This document shows positions 5,870 to 13,760 of a stretch of DNA of 38,345 nucleotides, piece after piece. The notes under the pieces are model-generated. The model made no database searches. It was not told where the DNA came from and saw nothing but the letters and a program-made list of their open reading frames with translations. Source of the stretch: Chloroflexota bacterium (lineage in GTDB: Bacteria > Chloroflexota > Limnocylindria > Limnocylindrales > CSP1-4); contig JACPOR010000026.1 of NCBI GenBank assembly GCA_016191425.1, positions 1 through 38,345 on the forward strand, written 5' to 3'. Within the stretch, counting starts at the first letter, position 1; every line of letters starts with the position of its first letter. Both the position numbers and the translations under genes were made by a program.

Positions 5870-8678
5870 TTATCCGGTGCTCGATGCGGACTTGACCATT
5901 TCTGGCTGCGCACGTGTGAGATTGACGGCCAGGAAGCGCTCGAGAACCTCGGTGTCGGTGAGATCGGTGGGCCAGCCGTAGGGCGGTGAAGACGGCGGCG
6001 TCGAGGGTAGCGTGGGCGTGGTCGAGCCAGGTGGGGCGCTGGTTGTACAGGTTGGTGAGGGTGCGCTTCGCGAGGTCGGCGGGCGCGAGGCCGGGTGGGT
6101 TGAGCCAGCCATCACGGAGTTCGACAAGCCGGCGGGCCGCCTCCCCGACCCTCGCTCGTTCCTCGTCGGTTGGGTGCGGGAATGGGAACGTCTCGAAGCA
6201 GGTAGACGGCGTGTAGCGGAAGCCGGACTCGACCTCGCGGAGTTGCGTGCCCATGCCCCGGGCCCACAGCTCGTGCACGCGCGAGTGCAAGACGCCGAAG
6301 GTGTAGTCGTCGTCTCGCGCGATGGCGACGAGCTGGTGATCCGAGAGGATCGCCGAGTCTAGCCAGACGAAGAGCCGATGCTTGGTCAGGATCGGCGTGC
6401 CGATGTATCGTCGAAGCGGCGCGATCGCCATCCGCATTTCGCCACGAGCGCGCCAGTGGAGCCACCAGGAGTCGGCTCCGATGCCGGACTTCGCGCGCTC
6501 AGGGCCGACAACGCGCTGGACGTATCCGAACGGGGCCTCGTACAGGGCTGCCTCCGCTTCGGTCATATCGACACCAAAGTCGATGATCCAGGTGTCGCTC
6601 GGCCGGCGCGTGACATCCATGCCGTTGACCCATGGCCGGACGACATCAGCGTTCGATCGGCCGTCCGGGTTCGGTGCTCGGAGCATTTCGGCGGCGAGTG
6701 GCGCGGAGATCTCAAACGAGCCGCTCTTCTGGTCGCCGATGAAGGCGATGCTGGCGTTCTCGGGCAATCGCTGCGCCTGCGTGAGATCGACGCCCGTCGT
6801 CAGGTTGGCGTTGATGTCGGTCGCCCGTTGACCATCGAGCTGCCGTTCGGTCTCCGCGCCATCGTCCTGGCCGACGAAGCTGATGTGGACGGTGGCCCCG
6901 GACAGGATCCATGGCTCGTCGGAACGAGCGAAGAAGATGTCACCTGTCTCCTTGATCCGCTCCAGAACGCGCCGGTTGGCGCCGCCACGGATGGACTGCG
7001 TGGCGAGCAGACCCGCGCGTTTCGACCGGCCGGCCGCGATCTCGGCCCGGGCCTTCTCGTGAAAGTACGACGAGAAGTCGCTCATGCCCGGGAGGCGATC
7101 ACCGAAGATCAAGAAGAGCGTCTCGGCATACTCGTTGCCCAGGCCGCGCCGCAGGAGCTTGGCGCCAAGGAAGGGCGGGTTGCCGACGATGAACTCGGCG
7201 TTGGGCCACGCGGCCTCCCGAGGTTTCGTCGGGTCGGAGAGGTCGAGCAGCGCGTCGCGGGTCTCGATGTGGTCGAGCCGGCGAAGGATCGGGTCGCGGC
7301 GGTAGCCGAGGCCGTGGCGGATCATCCACTGGATCTCGCCGATCCAGATGGTCACGCGGGCAAGCTCGGCGGCATACGGGTTGACCTCGATGCCGAGGAC
7401 CGCCTCGGGGCCGATCTGCGGGACCTGCATCGGGCGCTGGAGGACGAGCGAGCCCCAGTTGATGGCCTCGAACTCGAGGTCCTTGAGCGCCCACAGCGAG
7501 ACGATCAGGAAGTTGCCGGAGCCGCAGGCGGGATCGAGCACGCGGACCCGTCGAAGTCGATCGAGGAAGGCCTCGAAGACGGCGATCGGGTTCTGGCCGC
7601 GCGGCGTCGACTTCGTGACCTTGCGGCCCGACATCAGCAGCCTGGTGACCTGCGTCTGCATCTCGACGTACTCGCGCCGGAGCGGGCGCAGGATGACCGG
7701 CTCCACCAGGCCCCAGATTGCATCGCGGTCCGTGTAGTGGGCGCCGAGCTGGGCCCGCTGGTCGGGGTCCAGGCCGCGCTCGAAGAGCGTTCCGAAGATC
7801 GCCGGCTCGATGAGCGCCCAGTTGAGGCGGCTGACCTCGAGGAGGGTGTTGATCTCCGTCCCGGTCAGCTGGAGCGCCTCGTTCGAGTCGAAGAGGCCGC
7901 CGTTGAACCAGTCGATCTCCTCGGTCCCGAAGAGGCCGCCCCGATCGCTCATCTTCGCGAACAGCTCGCCGAGTGCATTCGTGAAGACGTCGGCCCGGCC
8001 ATGGGACGCCATCGACAGCCGGGTGAAGATGCCCTTCGGCAGGAGGCCGGCGTCCTCGGCGAACAGGCAGAACAGGATCCGATCGAGGAAGTGCGCCACG
8101 GCGTCGGGATCGTGGCCGCGCGATCGGAGCGCCTGGGCGAGCTCGGCGAAGTGGCGGGCGGCCTTCTCGGTGATCTGGGCCTGCTCGATCCGCGGCCGGA
8201 GCTCGTCGGGGGCGGTGAAGGCGTCGCGCAGGAGGCGCAGCGGCTTCGAAGGGTCGTCCGCGGCGAGATCGTCGAGCGTGATCGTCGTCAGAACCGGTGA
8301 CAGGCCGGTGAAGTTGGTCCGGATCTCGATCCGGTCGAGGTCGCTGACGATCAGGAGCGGCGGGTTGCCAAGGTCATCTTTGTAGTTCAGGAGCTGGAGG
8401 TACGCGGCCTTCAGGTCCTTGTATCTGCCCTTGTACTCCCAGGCGAAGAAGTCGCGCTTCCAGACGTCGGCGAAGCCCTCCCCTCCCCCGGCCTTCGTGA
8501 CGCGCCGCTCGAAGGCGTACTGCTCGCCCGTCGGGTCGGCGTCATGGGGCGTCGGCTCGCCGAGCATCCGGCACAGGTCGATGAAGTGGGACTGGGACGA
8601 GGCCTTCTCCGTGGTCGTCACGCCGCGCCACTTCTGCGCGAAGGCTGCCGGCGTCATCGTGGGCTGGCTCAACGCCAC
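5870..8678 (-). CDS. MmeI-like (type IIL) restriction-modification enzyme, with a frameshift near the 3' end
   Basis: A single protein of about 935 aa (after frame correction) combines nuclease and N6-adenine methyltransferase. Near the N-terminus it has D71-x9-E81-x-K83 (in FADVWKRDFFAWEYKG), the same D-x9-ExK spacing as the MmeI nuclease site. The SAM-binding motif I DPACGSGNF is at 382-390 and motif IV NPPF at 500-503. A target-recognition region follows, then a C-terminal helical part. The start is a GTG after AGGGGAGG. A C run at 5981-5983 has one base too many: upstream the frame reads LDAAVFTA, and the family ending YGWPTDLTDTEVLERFLAVN continues in another frame to a stop at 5870. Unshifted, the ORF runs on without family similarity to 5739. 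Nuclease, methylase and recognition parts precede the shift, so the enzyme may still work. Confidence 0.85.
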
Positions 8679-8809
8679 TCCCCTCCCCTGTCAGCGCTTG
8701 CACGATAGGCTACCGCAGTTCGGTGCAGAGATTTATGACCGGGGATCGCAATGCGGATCAAGGGCTGAGTACTCGCCGGCGCACGACTGCATCCCGGTGG
8801 GCAGGAGCG

Positions 8810-8835
8810 CCACCCATGTATGGTATAGTGGGTGG
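8810..8835 (+). promoter_or_regulatory. Extended -10 promoter with overlapping dyad before the RHH/PIN module
   Basis: TGGTATAGT (8821-8829) is an extended -10 box. Inverted arms CCACCCA (8810-8816) and TGGGTGG (8829-8835) flank it. The -10 box ends 7 nt before the ATG at 8837, so transcription should start at the A of the start codon. The antitoxin mRNA would be leaderless and its promoter would be covered by a dimeric repressor. Confidence 0.55.
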
Positions 8836-8836
8836 C

Positions 8837-9163
8837 ATGGAAAAGACCACGGTCTACCTCACCACCGAGCAGAAGGCGGCGCTCGCGGCCGCCGCTCGCG
8901 AGCAGGGCCGGAGCGAGGCTCGCCTCATCCGGGACGGGATCGAAGAAGCCCTGACCGGGCATCTGGCGCGCGAGGCGCCGGCCTCCGTCGCCGACCAGCC
9001 CAGGCACGACCTCGGTGGCCGCGATGGGCTCGGCGTTCGCCCACGCTGGGTGAGTCGCGAGGCCTTCATGGGCCAGTTCGCTGACGTCCAGGCTGATCCC
9101 GCGCTGAGCACCGAGCTGCGCGACCTCGCCCCGGACCTCACGGACGAGCCGCCCGATCGATGA
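8837..9163 (+). CDS. Ribbon-helix-helix antitoxin
   Basis: This 108-aa protein has an N-terminal ribbon-helix-helix fold: MEKTTVYLTTEQKAALAAAA supplies the strand and first helix, and RSEARLIRDGIEEAL the second. A longer tail of about 65 residues (with RPRWVSREAFMGQFADVQAD) probably binds the toxin. The ATG at 8837 is preferred over upstream in-frame starts because translation from there matches the RHH family and the promoter ends 7 nt before it. It overlaps the following PIN gene by ATGA and forms a VapBC-like pair. Confidence 0.85.
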   Translation: MEKTTVYLTTEQKAALAAAAREQGRSEARLIRDGIEEALTGHLAREAPASVADQPRHDLGGRDGLGVRPRWVSREAFMGQFADVQADPALSTELRDLAPDLTDEPPDR

Positions 9164-9546
9164 CCGACGGCATCGCGGACACCAGCCTGTTCATCGCGCG
9201 TGAGACCGGCCGGCCGTTACGATCCGAGCTCCTGCCGGATCGCCTGGCTGTCTCGGTCATCACGATTGGCGAGCTTTGGGCAGGCGTGCTCTCGGCGACC
9301 CACGTGGCAGCCCGCGATCGCCGGCTCGTGACGCTGACGGCCGCCCTCGCGCTGGACCCGATCCCCGTCGACGAGCGGGTCGCCGCCGCATGGGCACGCC
9401 TCCGCGTCGAGCTCCGAGCTCGCGGCCTTCGGATGCCCGTCAACGACTCCTGGATTGCGGCGACGGCCATCGCCCTCGGCGTCGCGGTGGTGACGCAGGA
9501 CGATGACTACGTCGAACTCCCGGGCCTCACCGTCATCCGGGCCTGA
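9160..9546 (+). CDS. vapC: PIN-domain ribonuclease toxin (VapC type)
   Basis: This 128-aa PIN protein has the first Asp in GIADTSLFIARE, the Glu in VITIGELWAGVL, and the third and fourth acidic residues in MPVNDSWIAATA and VVTQDDDYVEL. The DxxFIA variant start is common among actinobacterial-type VapC proteins. The gene follows an RHH antitoxin with a 4-nt overlap. All catalytic acids are present, so it is probably active when free of its antitoxin. Confidence 0.9.
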   Translation: MTDGIADTSLFIARETGRPLRSELLPDRLAVSVITIGELWAGVLSATHVAARDRRLVTLTAALALDPIPVDERVAAAWARLRVELRARGLRMPVNDSWIAATAIALGVAVVTQDDDYVELPGLTVIRA

Positions 9547-9551
9547 TCGAG

Positions 9552-9926
9552 CTATCCGCCGCGTCCCGACTGCCGCATCCGCTCGAGCTCGCGGCGAAGA
9601 CGCTTGCTCGGCCGGCCCTCGCCGCGGACCACCTTGATGCTGGGCGCGATCTCGCGGATGACCGGCGGGGGGCTGTTGTCGACGTAGCACGTAAGGGCGA
9701 CCGGCGCGCCGACGCGCGTCTCGATCGGCCGCACCACCTCGACGATCCGCTCGCGGTCGGCGATCAGCGCATGCAGCACGTCGCCGGCGCGAACCTTGGT
9801 CGACGACTTTGCCGGGTTGCCGTTGACGCGGACGTGCCCGCCTTCGCACAGCTGGGTCGCCATGGGCCGGGTCTTGACGAGGCGCACCGCGCACAGCCAG
9901 CGATCGATTCGGGTGTCGTCGGACAT
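9552..9926 (-). CDS. S4-domain RNA-binding protein, HslR (Hsp15)-like
   Basis: This 124-aa basic protein starts with an S4 fold: RIDRWLCAVRLVKTR, then QLCEGGHVRVNGNPAKSS. It ends in a lysine/arginine-rich segment RPSKRLRRELERMR. Layout and tail match Hsp15/HslR, which binds free 50S subunits carrying nascent chains after heat shock. The start ATG at 9926 is placed by the family start, although no strong ribosome binding site precedes it. It sits tail to tail with the PIN gene (5-nt gap) inside the toxin-antitoxin cluster, which is an odd place for a housekeeping gene. Confidence 0.75.
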   Translation of the reverse strand: MSDDTRIDRWLCAVRLVKTRPMATQLCEGGHVRVNGNPAKSSTKVRAGDVLHALIADRERIVEVVRPIETRVGAPVALTCYVDNSPPPVIREIAPSIKVVRGEGRPSKRLRRELERMRQSGRGG

Positions 9927-10122
9927 GGTCGGCTTGTTCGCGTCAGTCGTCGGCACGGCCGAAGGTCGCACGCAGCTTCATTGATCACCGCTCCTTCGCG
10001 TCCATCTCGACGATGCGAAGCCTATCGCCTGATCGTCATGGGCACCCCGCCCGCGGTCATACCGTCGACCGCGGACTTCTCGCAGGCCTGACCGCCCGTG
10101 GGCGCACGCGGCCTTCAGGGCT

Positions 10123-10536
10123 TCATGGTGCGGTCGGGTCAAGCAGACGGACGCCCGTGCGCTCGACGTCCCGCGTGTTACGGGTCACCAGCACGAGGTC
10201 GTGAACGAGGGCGGTCGCTGCCAGGAGGCCGTCCACGGTGGGGATCTGGTCCGGCACGTTCAGGACACCCCATCGGTCGGCGACGCGGGCGTCGATCGGC
10301 AGGACACGGTCGCTGAACGTCGTCGCCAGACGCGCGAGCCATTGCTCAAGCGCAATCGCGGCCGTTGGATCGCGCCGGCGGATCGACTCGATTCCACGTC
10401 GGACCTCGCCGAGGACGAGGACGCTCGTGAACAGCTCGTCCTCGCGGGCGTCGGCGAACCAGGCGCGGACGCCGCCGTTGGCGCGGTCTCCCTTCCGAAG
10501 CTCGGACAGGACGTTCGTGTCGACGAGCCAGCTCAC
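10123..10536 (-). CDS. PIN-domain toxin, FitB-like
   Basis: This 137-aa PIN protein begins SWLVDTNVLSELRKG and has a Glu in LVLGEVRRGIE, then PTVDGLLAATA and LVTRNTRDVERTG. The LSELRKG start and the LGEVRRGIE helix are typical of the FitB branch. It overlaps the upstream antitoxin by 4 nt (10533-10536). It is predicted to be a metal-dependent ribonuclease held inactive by its partner. Confidence 0.92.
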   Translation of the reverse strand: MSWLVDTNVLSELRKGDRANGGVRAWFADAREDELFTSVLVLGEVRRGIESIRRRDPTAAIALEQWLARLATTFSDRVLPIDARVADRWGVLNVPDQIPTVDGLLAATALVHDLVLVTRNTRDVERTGVRLLDPTAP

Positions 10537-10763
10537 GGGCTCTCGCGGGGCAGGTCGCGCGGGACGAGGAAGTCGAGGTCCTCTCCGACGTCGGGCATCG
10601 AGGCCAGAAGGGCCTTGAACGAGGCGCGATCCTGATCGTCGCGGAGGGCTGCGCGCAGGATCTCGCGATGCTCCGCTTCTGCCGAGCGCCCATGGCGCGC
10701 AGCACGGCGCTTGAGGGCCCGAACGATGTCCTCAGCCACATTGCGGACGATCAGCTGGCTCAC
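10533..10763 (-). CDS. FitA-like antitoxin
   Basis: This 76-aa protein with a ribbon-helix-helix start reads SQLIVRNVAEDIVRALKRRA, then HGRSAEAEHREILRAAL. This is the FitA signature (NV...v..LK.RAa..grS.eaE.R.iL). The C-terminal third, ending FLVPRDLPRESP, should wrap the PIN toxin. The start is a GTG after a GAGGTGAT site. A perfect palindrome 12 nt upstream is the probable operator. Confidence 0.9.
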   Translation of the reverse strand: MSQLIVRNVAEDIVRALKRRAARHGRSAEAEHREILRAALRDDQDRASFKALLASMPDVGEDLDFLVPRDLPRESP

Positions 10764-10775
10764 GTCATCACCTCT

Positions 10776-10790
10776 GCTATCAATGATAGC
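10776..10790. promoter_or_regulatory. 15-bp perfect palindrome upstream of the FitAB-like pair
   Basis: GCTATCA-A-TGATAGC is an uninterrupted dyad (one central base). On the minus strand it contains TATCAT, a plausible -10 box placed so that transcription starts about 20 nt before the antitoxin GTG. FitAB-type complexes bind inverted repeats over their promoter. Confidence 0.65.
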
Positions 10791-10839
10791 ACCAGCCGAT
10801 CTACCGGCCGGGGCCGGTCATGTCTGCTCCATGCGACGA

Positions 10840-11154
10840 TCAGCGCCCCCGGCCGAGTTGGTCGAGTAGCCTTCGGATGGCTGTCGTGTTGTATGCCTCA
10901 CGGCGATCCGCCACACGCACGATGACCACGGTGATCGTTTCGTCCTCGACCTGGTAGAGCACGCGGTACTGCCCAACCGGGATCCTCCAGATACGTTCGC
11001 GTCCGGTCCCGGAGAGGAGCATGGCTCCCTGTGGACTTGGCGCGTCGGCCAATGCCAGGACGGCGGCCATGACCCGGCCGCGGGCGTCGCGTGGAAGCTT
11101 CTCGAGCTCGCGCGCAGCACTGCGCAGGAACTCGATCCCATACCGGCCAGCCAC
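10840..11154 (-). CDS. RelE/ParE-superfamily toxin
   Basis: This 104-aa protein has the RelE pattern: YGIEFLRSAARELEKLP at the start, then WRIPVGQYRVLYQVED and a closing strand ITVVIVRVADRREAY. The central Arg-Ile-Pro-Val-Gly-x-Tyr-Arg-Val-Leu-Tyr stretch is the hallmark of ribosome-dependent mRNA interferases of the RelE type. It follows the antitoxin gene by 21 nt. Length is normal and no motif is missing. Confidence 0.9.
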   Translation of the reverse strand: MAGRYGIEFLRSAARELEKLPRDARGRVMAAVLALADAPSPQGAMLLSGTGRERIWRIPVGQYRVLYQVEDETITVVIVRVADRREAYNTTAIRRLLDQLGRGR

Positions 11155-11175
11155 GTTTCCCCCGTCGCCTCGCTA

Positions 11176-11433
11176 CTATCGGCTGAGGCGCATGCGGACC
11201 TCATCAAGGGACAGCCGTTGTGCGTTTGCCGGGTCCGCAAGCGCATCTCGGGCTGCAGCGAGATCCAGTTCATCTTCGAGCGCCTCAAGGAGCTCGACAT
11301 CCCCCACCGGAACCACCGCTGCGAGTTCTCGGCCCCGGCGGACAACGCGGACGCGCTCGCCTGCGTACGCCACGCGATTGACGAGCTCTGCGAAATCCTC
11401 CCGAGCCTCACTGACACTGATCGTTGTCGCCAC
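11176..11433 (-). CDS. Phd/YefM-family antitoxin
   Basis: This protein of about 85 aa starts ATTISVSEAREDFAELVNRV and continues AGERVRVVRRGRELAAVVPV, the Phd/YefM DNA-binding fold. It is followed by an acidic helix (LLEALEDELDLAAARDAL) that would occupy the toxin. The GTG at 11433 is preferred over an ATG at 11475 because the stretch between them carries promoter-like and repeat sequence and encodes no family residues. The RelE-like toxin follows in the same direction. Confidence 0.82.
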   Translation of the reverse strand: MATTISVSEAREDFAELVNRVAYAGERVRVVRRGRELAAVVPVGDVELLEALEDELDLAAARDALADPANAQRLSLDEVRMRLSR

Positions 11434-11444
11434 CTCGGTCTCCA

Positions 11445-11475
11445 CTTGTACGAGTCGTACCAAACGTACAGTCAA
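11445..11475 (-). promoter_or_regulatory. Candidate promoter with GTAC repeats before the RelBE-like module
   Basis: On the minus strand TTGACT (11475-11470) and TACAAG (11450-11445) flank a spacer with three GTAC units at a 9-bp step. The spacing of 19 nt is long, so the exact -10 is uncertain. The repeats may be antitoxin-binding sites. Confidence 0.35.
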
Positions 11476-11574
11476 TGTCTCACGGTGTCAAGCGCGTCAG
11501 GATCACGGTGCGGACATTCGCGGCCTTCGCGCTGCAATCCAACCCAGATCCGCGATGTTCGAGCTGGTGGGTCT

Positions 11575-11760
11575 CTACGGGCGGCCGAGGACGACGTCGA
11601 TCCCGGCCAGGACGCTCGTGAGCGGCACGCAGACAACCGTGCGGATCGCGCTTCGATTGAATGCATCCGACTGGACCACCACGACGGGTCGCCGAAAGCC
11701 GGGGGCCGATCCTGCCGGGTCGGACAGATCCGCCCACCAGACATCGCCCTGGGCGATCAC
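11575..11760 (-). pseudogene. mazF: MazF/PemK-type toxin with an internal deletion
   Basis: The 61-codon frame begins VIAQGDVWWADLSDPAGSAP and GFRRPVVVVQSDAFNRS, the standard MazF start, and reaches TVVCVPLTS. It then jumps to VLAGIDVVLGRP, which resembles the normal C-terminus. About 45 residues that carry the middle of the fold are missing without loss of frame. The GTG start overlaps the antitoxin stop as GTGA. It is probably inactive as an mRNA interferase, though it might still bind the antitoxin. Confidence 0.72.
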
Positions 11761-11999
11761 CAATCGATTGACGCCATCGTTCGGCCGGCCGCAGCACCTC
11801 CGAATGGATCGATAGCTGCCTCGTTGCCGAGCTCCTGCAGCGACCGGTCTATCGCCTCGGTGAGCTCGTCGGGCGCGTGCCTGGCGACATATTCGCGAAG
11901 AGCCGAGCTGTAGACCTCGCTCCGCGATCGACCTTCGCGGCGCGCGAGGCGCTCGGCTCGCTCGAATACCTCATCAGGCACGGACACAGCGGTCTTCAT
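11757..11999 (-). CDS. mazE: MazE-like antitoxin (ribbon-helix-helix)
   Basis: This 80-aa protein starts MKTAVSVPDEVFERAERLA and continues RSRSEVYSSALREYVARH, a ribbon-helix-helix DNA-binding domain of the type found in mycobacterial-style MazE. The tail DELTEAIDRSLQELG would bind MazF. The ATG at 11999 fits the family start and lies 7 nt after a TAATAC -10 box. It appears intact although its toxin partner is not. Confidence 0.85.
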   Translation of the reverse strand: MKTAVSVPDEVFERAERLARREGRSRSEVYSSALREYVARHAPDELTEAIDRSLQELGNEAAIDPFGGAAAGRTMASIDW

Positions 12000-12006
12000 A
12001 CTCGAA

Positions 12007-12012
12007 GTATTA
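12007..12012 (-). promoter_or_regulatory. -10 box of the mazEF-like module
   Basis: TAATAC on the minus strand ends exactly 7 nt before the ATG at 11999, the same spacing as at 8824-8837. This predicts a leaderless transcript. No clear -35 box was found. Confidence 0.45.
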
Positions 12013-12110
12013 CCCCACGCCAAGCCCCTTGGACCCTTCACGTATGCCCGAGGATCGGAAGCCCGCCGGGGTCGTCGCTCCCGCGGCGATCACGCGGACG
12101 GCCGTCCCGG

Positions 12111-12506
12111 CTACGTCCGCTCGACGAACGCCGCGCGCCACTCGGGCGCCGGGAATGGGTTCGCGAAGTACTCGGTCATCCTGGCGACCTTCCCGTCGCG
12201 AAGCTCGCCAATCCCGACGTAACTGACCGGGACGCCGTCGCCGTAATCGATCGTGCCCTCGATGACGAAGAGGTCTCCCCCGCCGAGCATCCGCTTGTAG
12301 GTGAACGTCGGGCTCGTTCCGGTGCGCTCGCCGTAGCTCTCGAAGAGCTTCAGCGAGTTCGCCCGGTTGATGCGCTCGCCCGACTGGGGCCAGTTCTGGA
12401 TGAAATCATCCGAGGCGTACTCCATCGTCAGCTTCGTCATGGCCTCGAAGTCGTCTGACTGCAGCGCCGCCTCGAATGCCGCCGCGATCGCCTGTGTATC
12501 TGCCAT
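12111..12506 (-). CDS. SnoaL-like / NTF2-fold protein
   Basis: This 131-aa protein has the NTF2-like cone fold: a helical start (AIAAAFEAALQSDDFEAMTKL), then DDFIQNWPQSGERINRANSLKLF and a sheet ending DGKVARMTEYFANPFPAPEWR. That ending is typical of SnoaL-like polyketide-cyclase-related proteins. An AGGAGGG site precedes the ATG at 12506. Such proteins are small-molecule binding or isomerase domains of very diverse use, so no substrate can be given. It is the first ordinary gene next to the accessory island. Confidence 0.8.
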   Translation of the reverse strand: MADTQAIAAAFEAALQSDDFEAMTKLTMEYASDDFIQNWPQSGERINRANSLKLFESYGERTGTSPTFTYKRMLGGGDLFVIEGTIDYGDGVPVSYVGIGELRDGKVARMTEYFANPFPAPEWRAAFVERT

Positions 12507-12628
12507 GGGACGCCCTCCTGCCACGTGGACCGCCAGCGTGGGCCTTCGCGGGACGCTTGACAAGGGCCGGGATCGTTCGCCCGCGCGCATCGGAAGATCG
12601 GCCCTTCATGCCCGCCAGCACCCGCGGC

Positions 12629-12650
12629 CGCCTGACGCTGGCGTCAGGCG
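12629..12650 (-). terminator. Hairpin at the adenosine deaminase stop
   Basis: Two perfect 10-bp arms (12629-12638 and 12641-12650) surround a 2-bp centre and overlap the stop codon at 12644-12646. No T run follows, so this is a GC-rich stem that may end or protect the mRNA rather than a textbook intrinsic terminator. Confidence 0.5.
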
Positions 12651-13666
12651 CGGTCGAATTCGGCCCGGAGCGATCGGCGTTCGGAGTCGTCCAGCCAGGT
12701 CGAATCGATGCCCTCGCGGGCGAGCCGGCCGAGTGCCTCGAGATCGAGGTCGAACGCCTCTCCGAGGAGCCGGTACTCACGACCGAGGTCGTGCTCCATC
12801 ATCGCGGGATCGTCCGTGTTGACCGTCACGAGCAGGCCGGCGTCACGCAACGCCAGTAGCGGATGGTCGGACAGTTGGCGATAGCGGTTCGCGATCACGA
12901 CGTTGCTCAGCGGGCAGACGGTGAGTGGAACGCCGCGGGCGGCCACCTCGCGGACGAGTGCCGGATCCTCGGCGATGGCGACCCCGTGGTCGATCCGCTC
13001 CGCACCGAGGACGTCGAGCGCCACCCGGATGTTGTCCGGACCGACCCCCACCGCCTCGCCCGCGTGGCACGTACGGCGAAAGCCCAGCCAGCGAGCGGCC
13101 GCGAACGCAGGCTCGAAGGCGCGCAGGTCGACGCCGAGCTCCGTGGAGTCGGCGCCGATCCCGATCACCCGCTCCGCCCGGCCCGCGCGGCGCAGCTCGC
13201 CGATCCATTCGACGAGCTCGAGGCCGGCGGCAGGACCGTACGCGCGGTCGATGTCGGCGATGAGTCGGCAGCGGACGCCAGTCTCTGCCTCCGCAGCCTC
13301 GATCCCATCGGTCAGGCCGGCCACGATCCCGGCGAGGTCCTGGCCCGCGGCGAGGTGGCGAGCCGGGGTGAAGAACATCTCCCGATAGCGCAGCCCGTGG
13401 CCGGAGGCGTCGACCAGGGACTCATAGGCGATCCGTGCCCAATCGTCACGCGTGACCAGGGTCTCCTGGACGAGCCAGAAGATGGAGAGGAAGGAATCGA
13501 GCGAGTCGTAACGGTAGAGGTCGGCCGGATCGTCGACCGGCAGCGGCCGCCCGGCCTTGCGCGCCAGCTCCACGACGGTCGACGGGCGGACGGTTCCCTC
13601 GACGTGGCAATGCAGTTCGACCTTCGGGATCCGGTCGATGGGATTGCCGGGGACGGGATACGTCAC
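12644..13666 (-). CDS. add: Adenosine deaminase family protein
   Basis: This 340-aa amidohydrolase should convert adenosine to inosine, or act on a related aminated purine, in salvage. The metal site is readable: H19 and H21 in ELHCHVEG, the His of TCHAGEA, the ERIDHGVAI His region, and the Asp pair in VTVNTDDPAMM. The GTG at 13666 is chosen because a GGAGG site lies 5 nt before it. Upstream ATGs at 13678 and 13684 have no such site. Length matches bacterial Add. Some members of this family act on other purines, so adenosine specificity is likely but not certain. Confidence 0.9.
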   Translation of the reverse strand: MTYPVPGNPIDRIPKVELHCHVEGTVRPSTVVELARKAGRPLPVDDPADLYRYDSLDSFLSIFWLVQETLVTRDDWARIAYESLVDASGHGLRYREMFFTPARHLAAGQDLAGIVAGLTDGIEAAEAETGVRCRLIADIDRAYGPAAGLELVEWIGELRRAGRAERVIGIGADSTELGVDLRAFEPAFAAARWLGFRRTCHAGEAVGVGPDNIRVALDVLGAERIDHGVAIAEDPALVREVAARGVPLTVCPLSNVVIANRYRQLSDHPLLALRDAGLLVTVNTDDPAMMEHDLGREYRLLGEAFDLDLEALGRLAREGIDSTWLDDSERRSLRAEFDRA

Positions 13667-13760
13667 GCTCACCTCCATCCGCATCGTAGAGCACGACGAC
13701 GGAGAAGGGGCGACGGATGCTCCGGGCACGAGGAGCCTGGCAAGCCCGGGGCGCAACGGA

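Noticed and set aside
6378-8300. A 640-codon open frame on the plus strand
   Set aside because: It is antisense to the MmeI-like enzyme, which has clear catalytic motifs on the other strand.
11434-11475. A 14-residue N-terminal extension of the Phd-like antitoxin from an ATG at 11475
   Set aside because: The stretch carries promoter-like boxes and GTAC repeats and is not part of the Phd/YefM fold.
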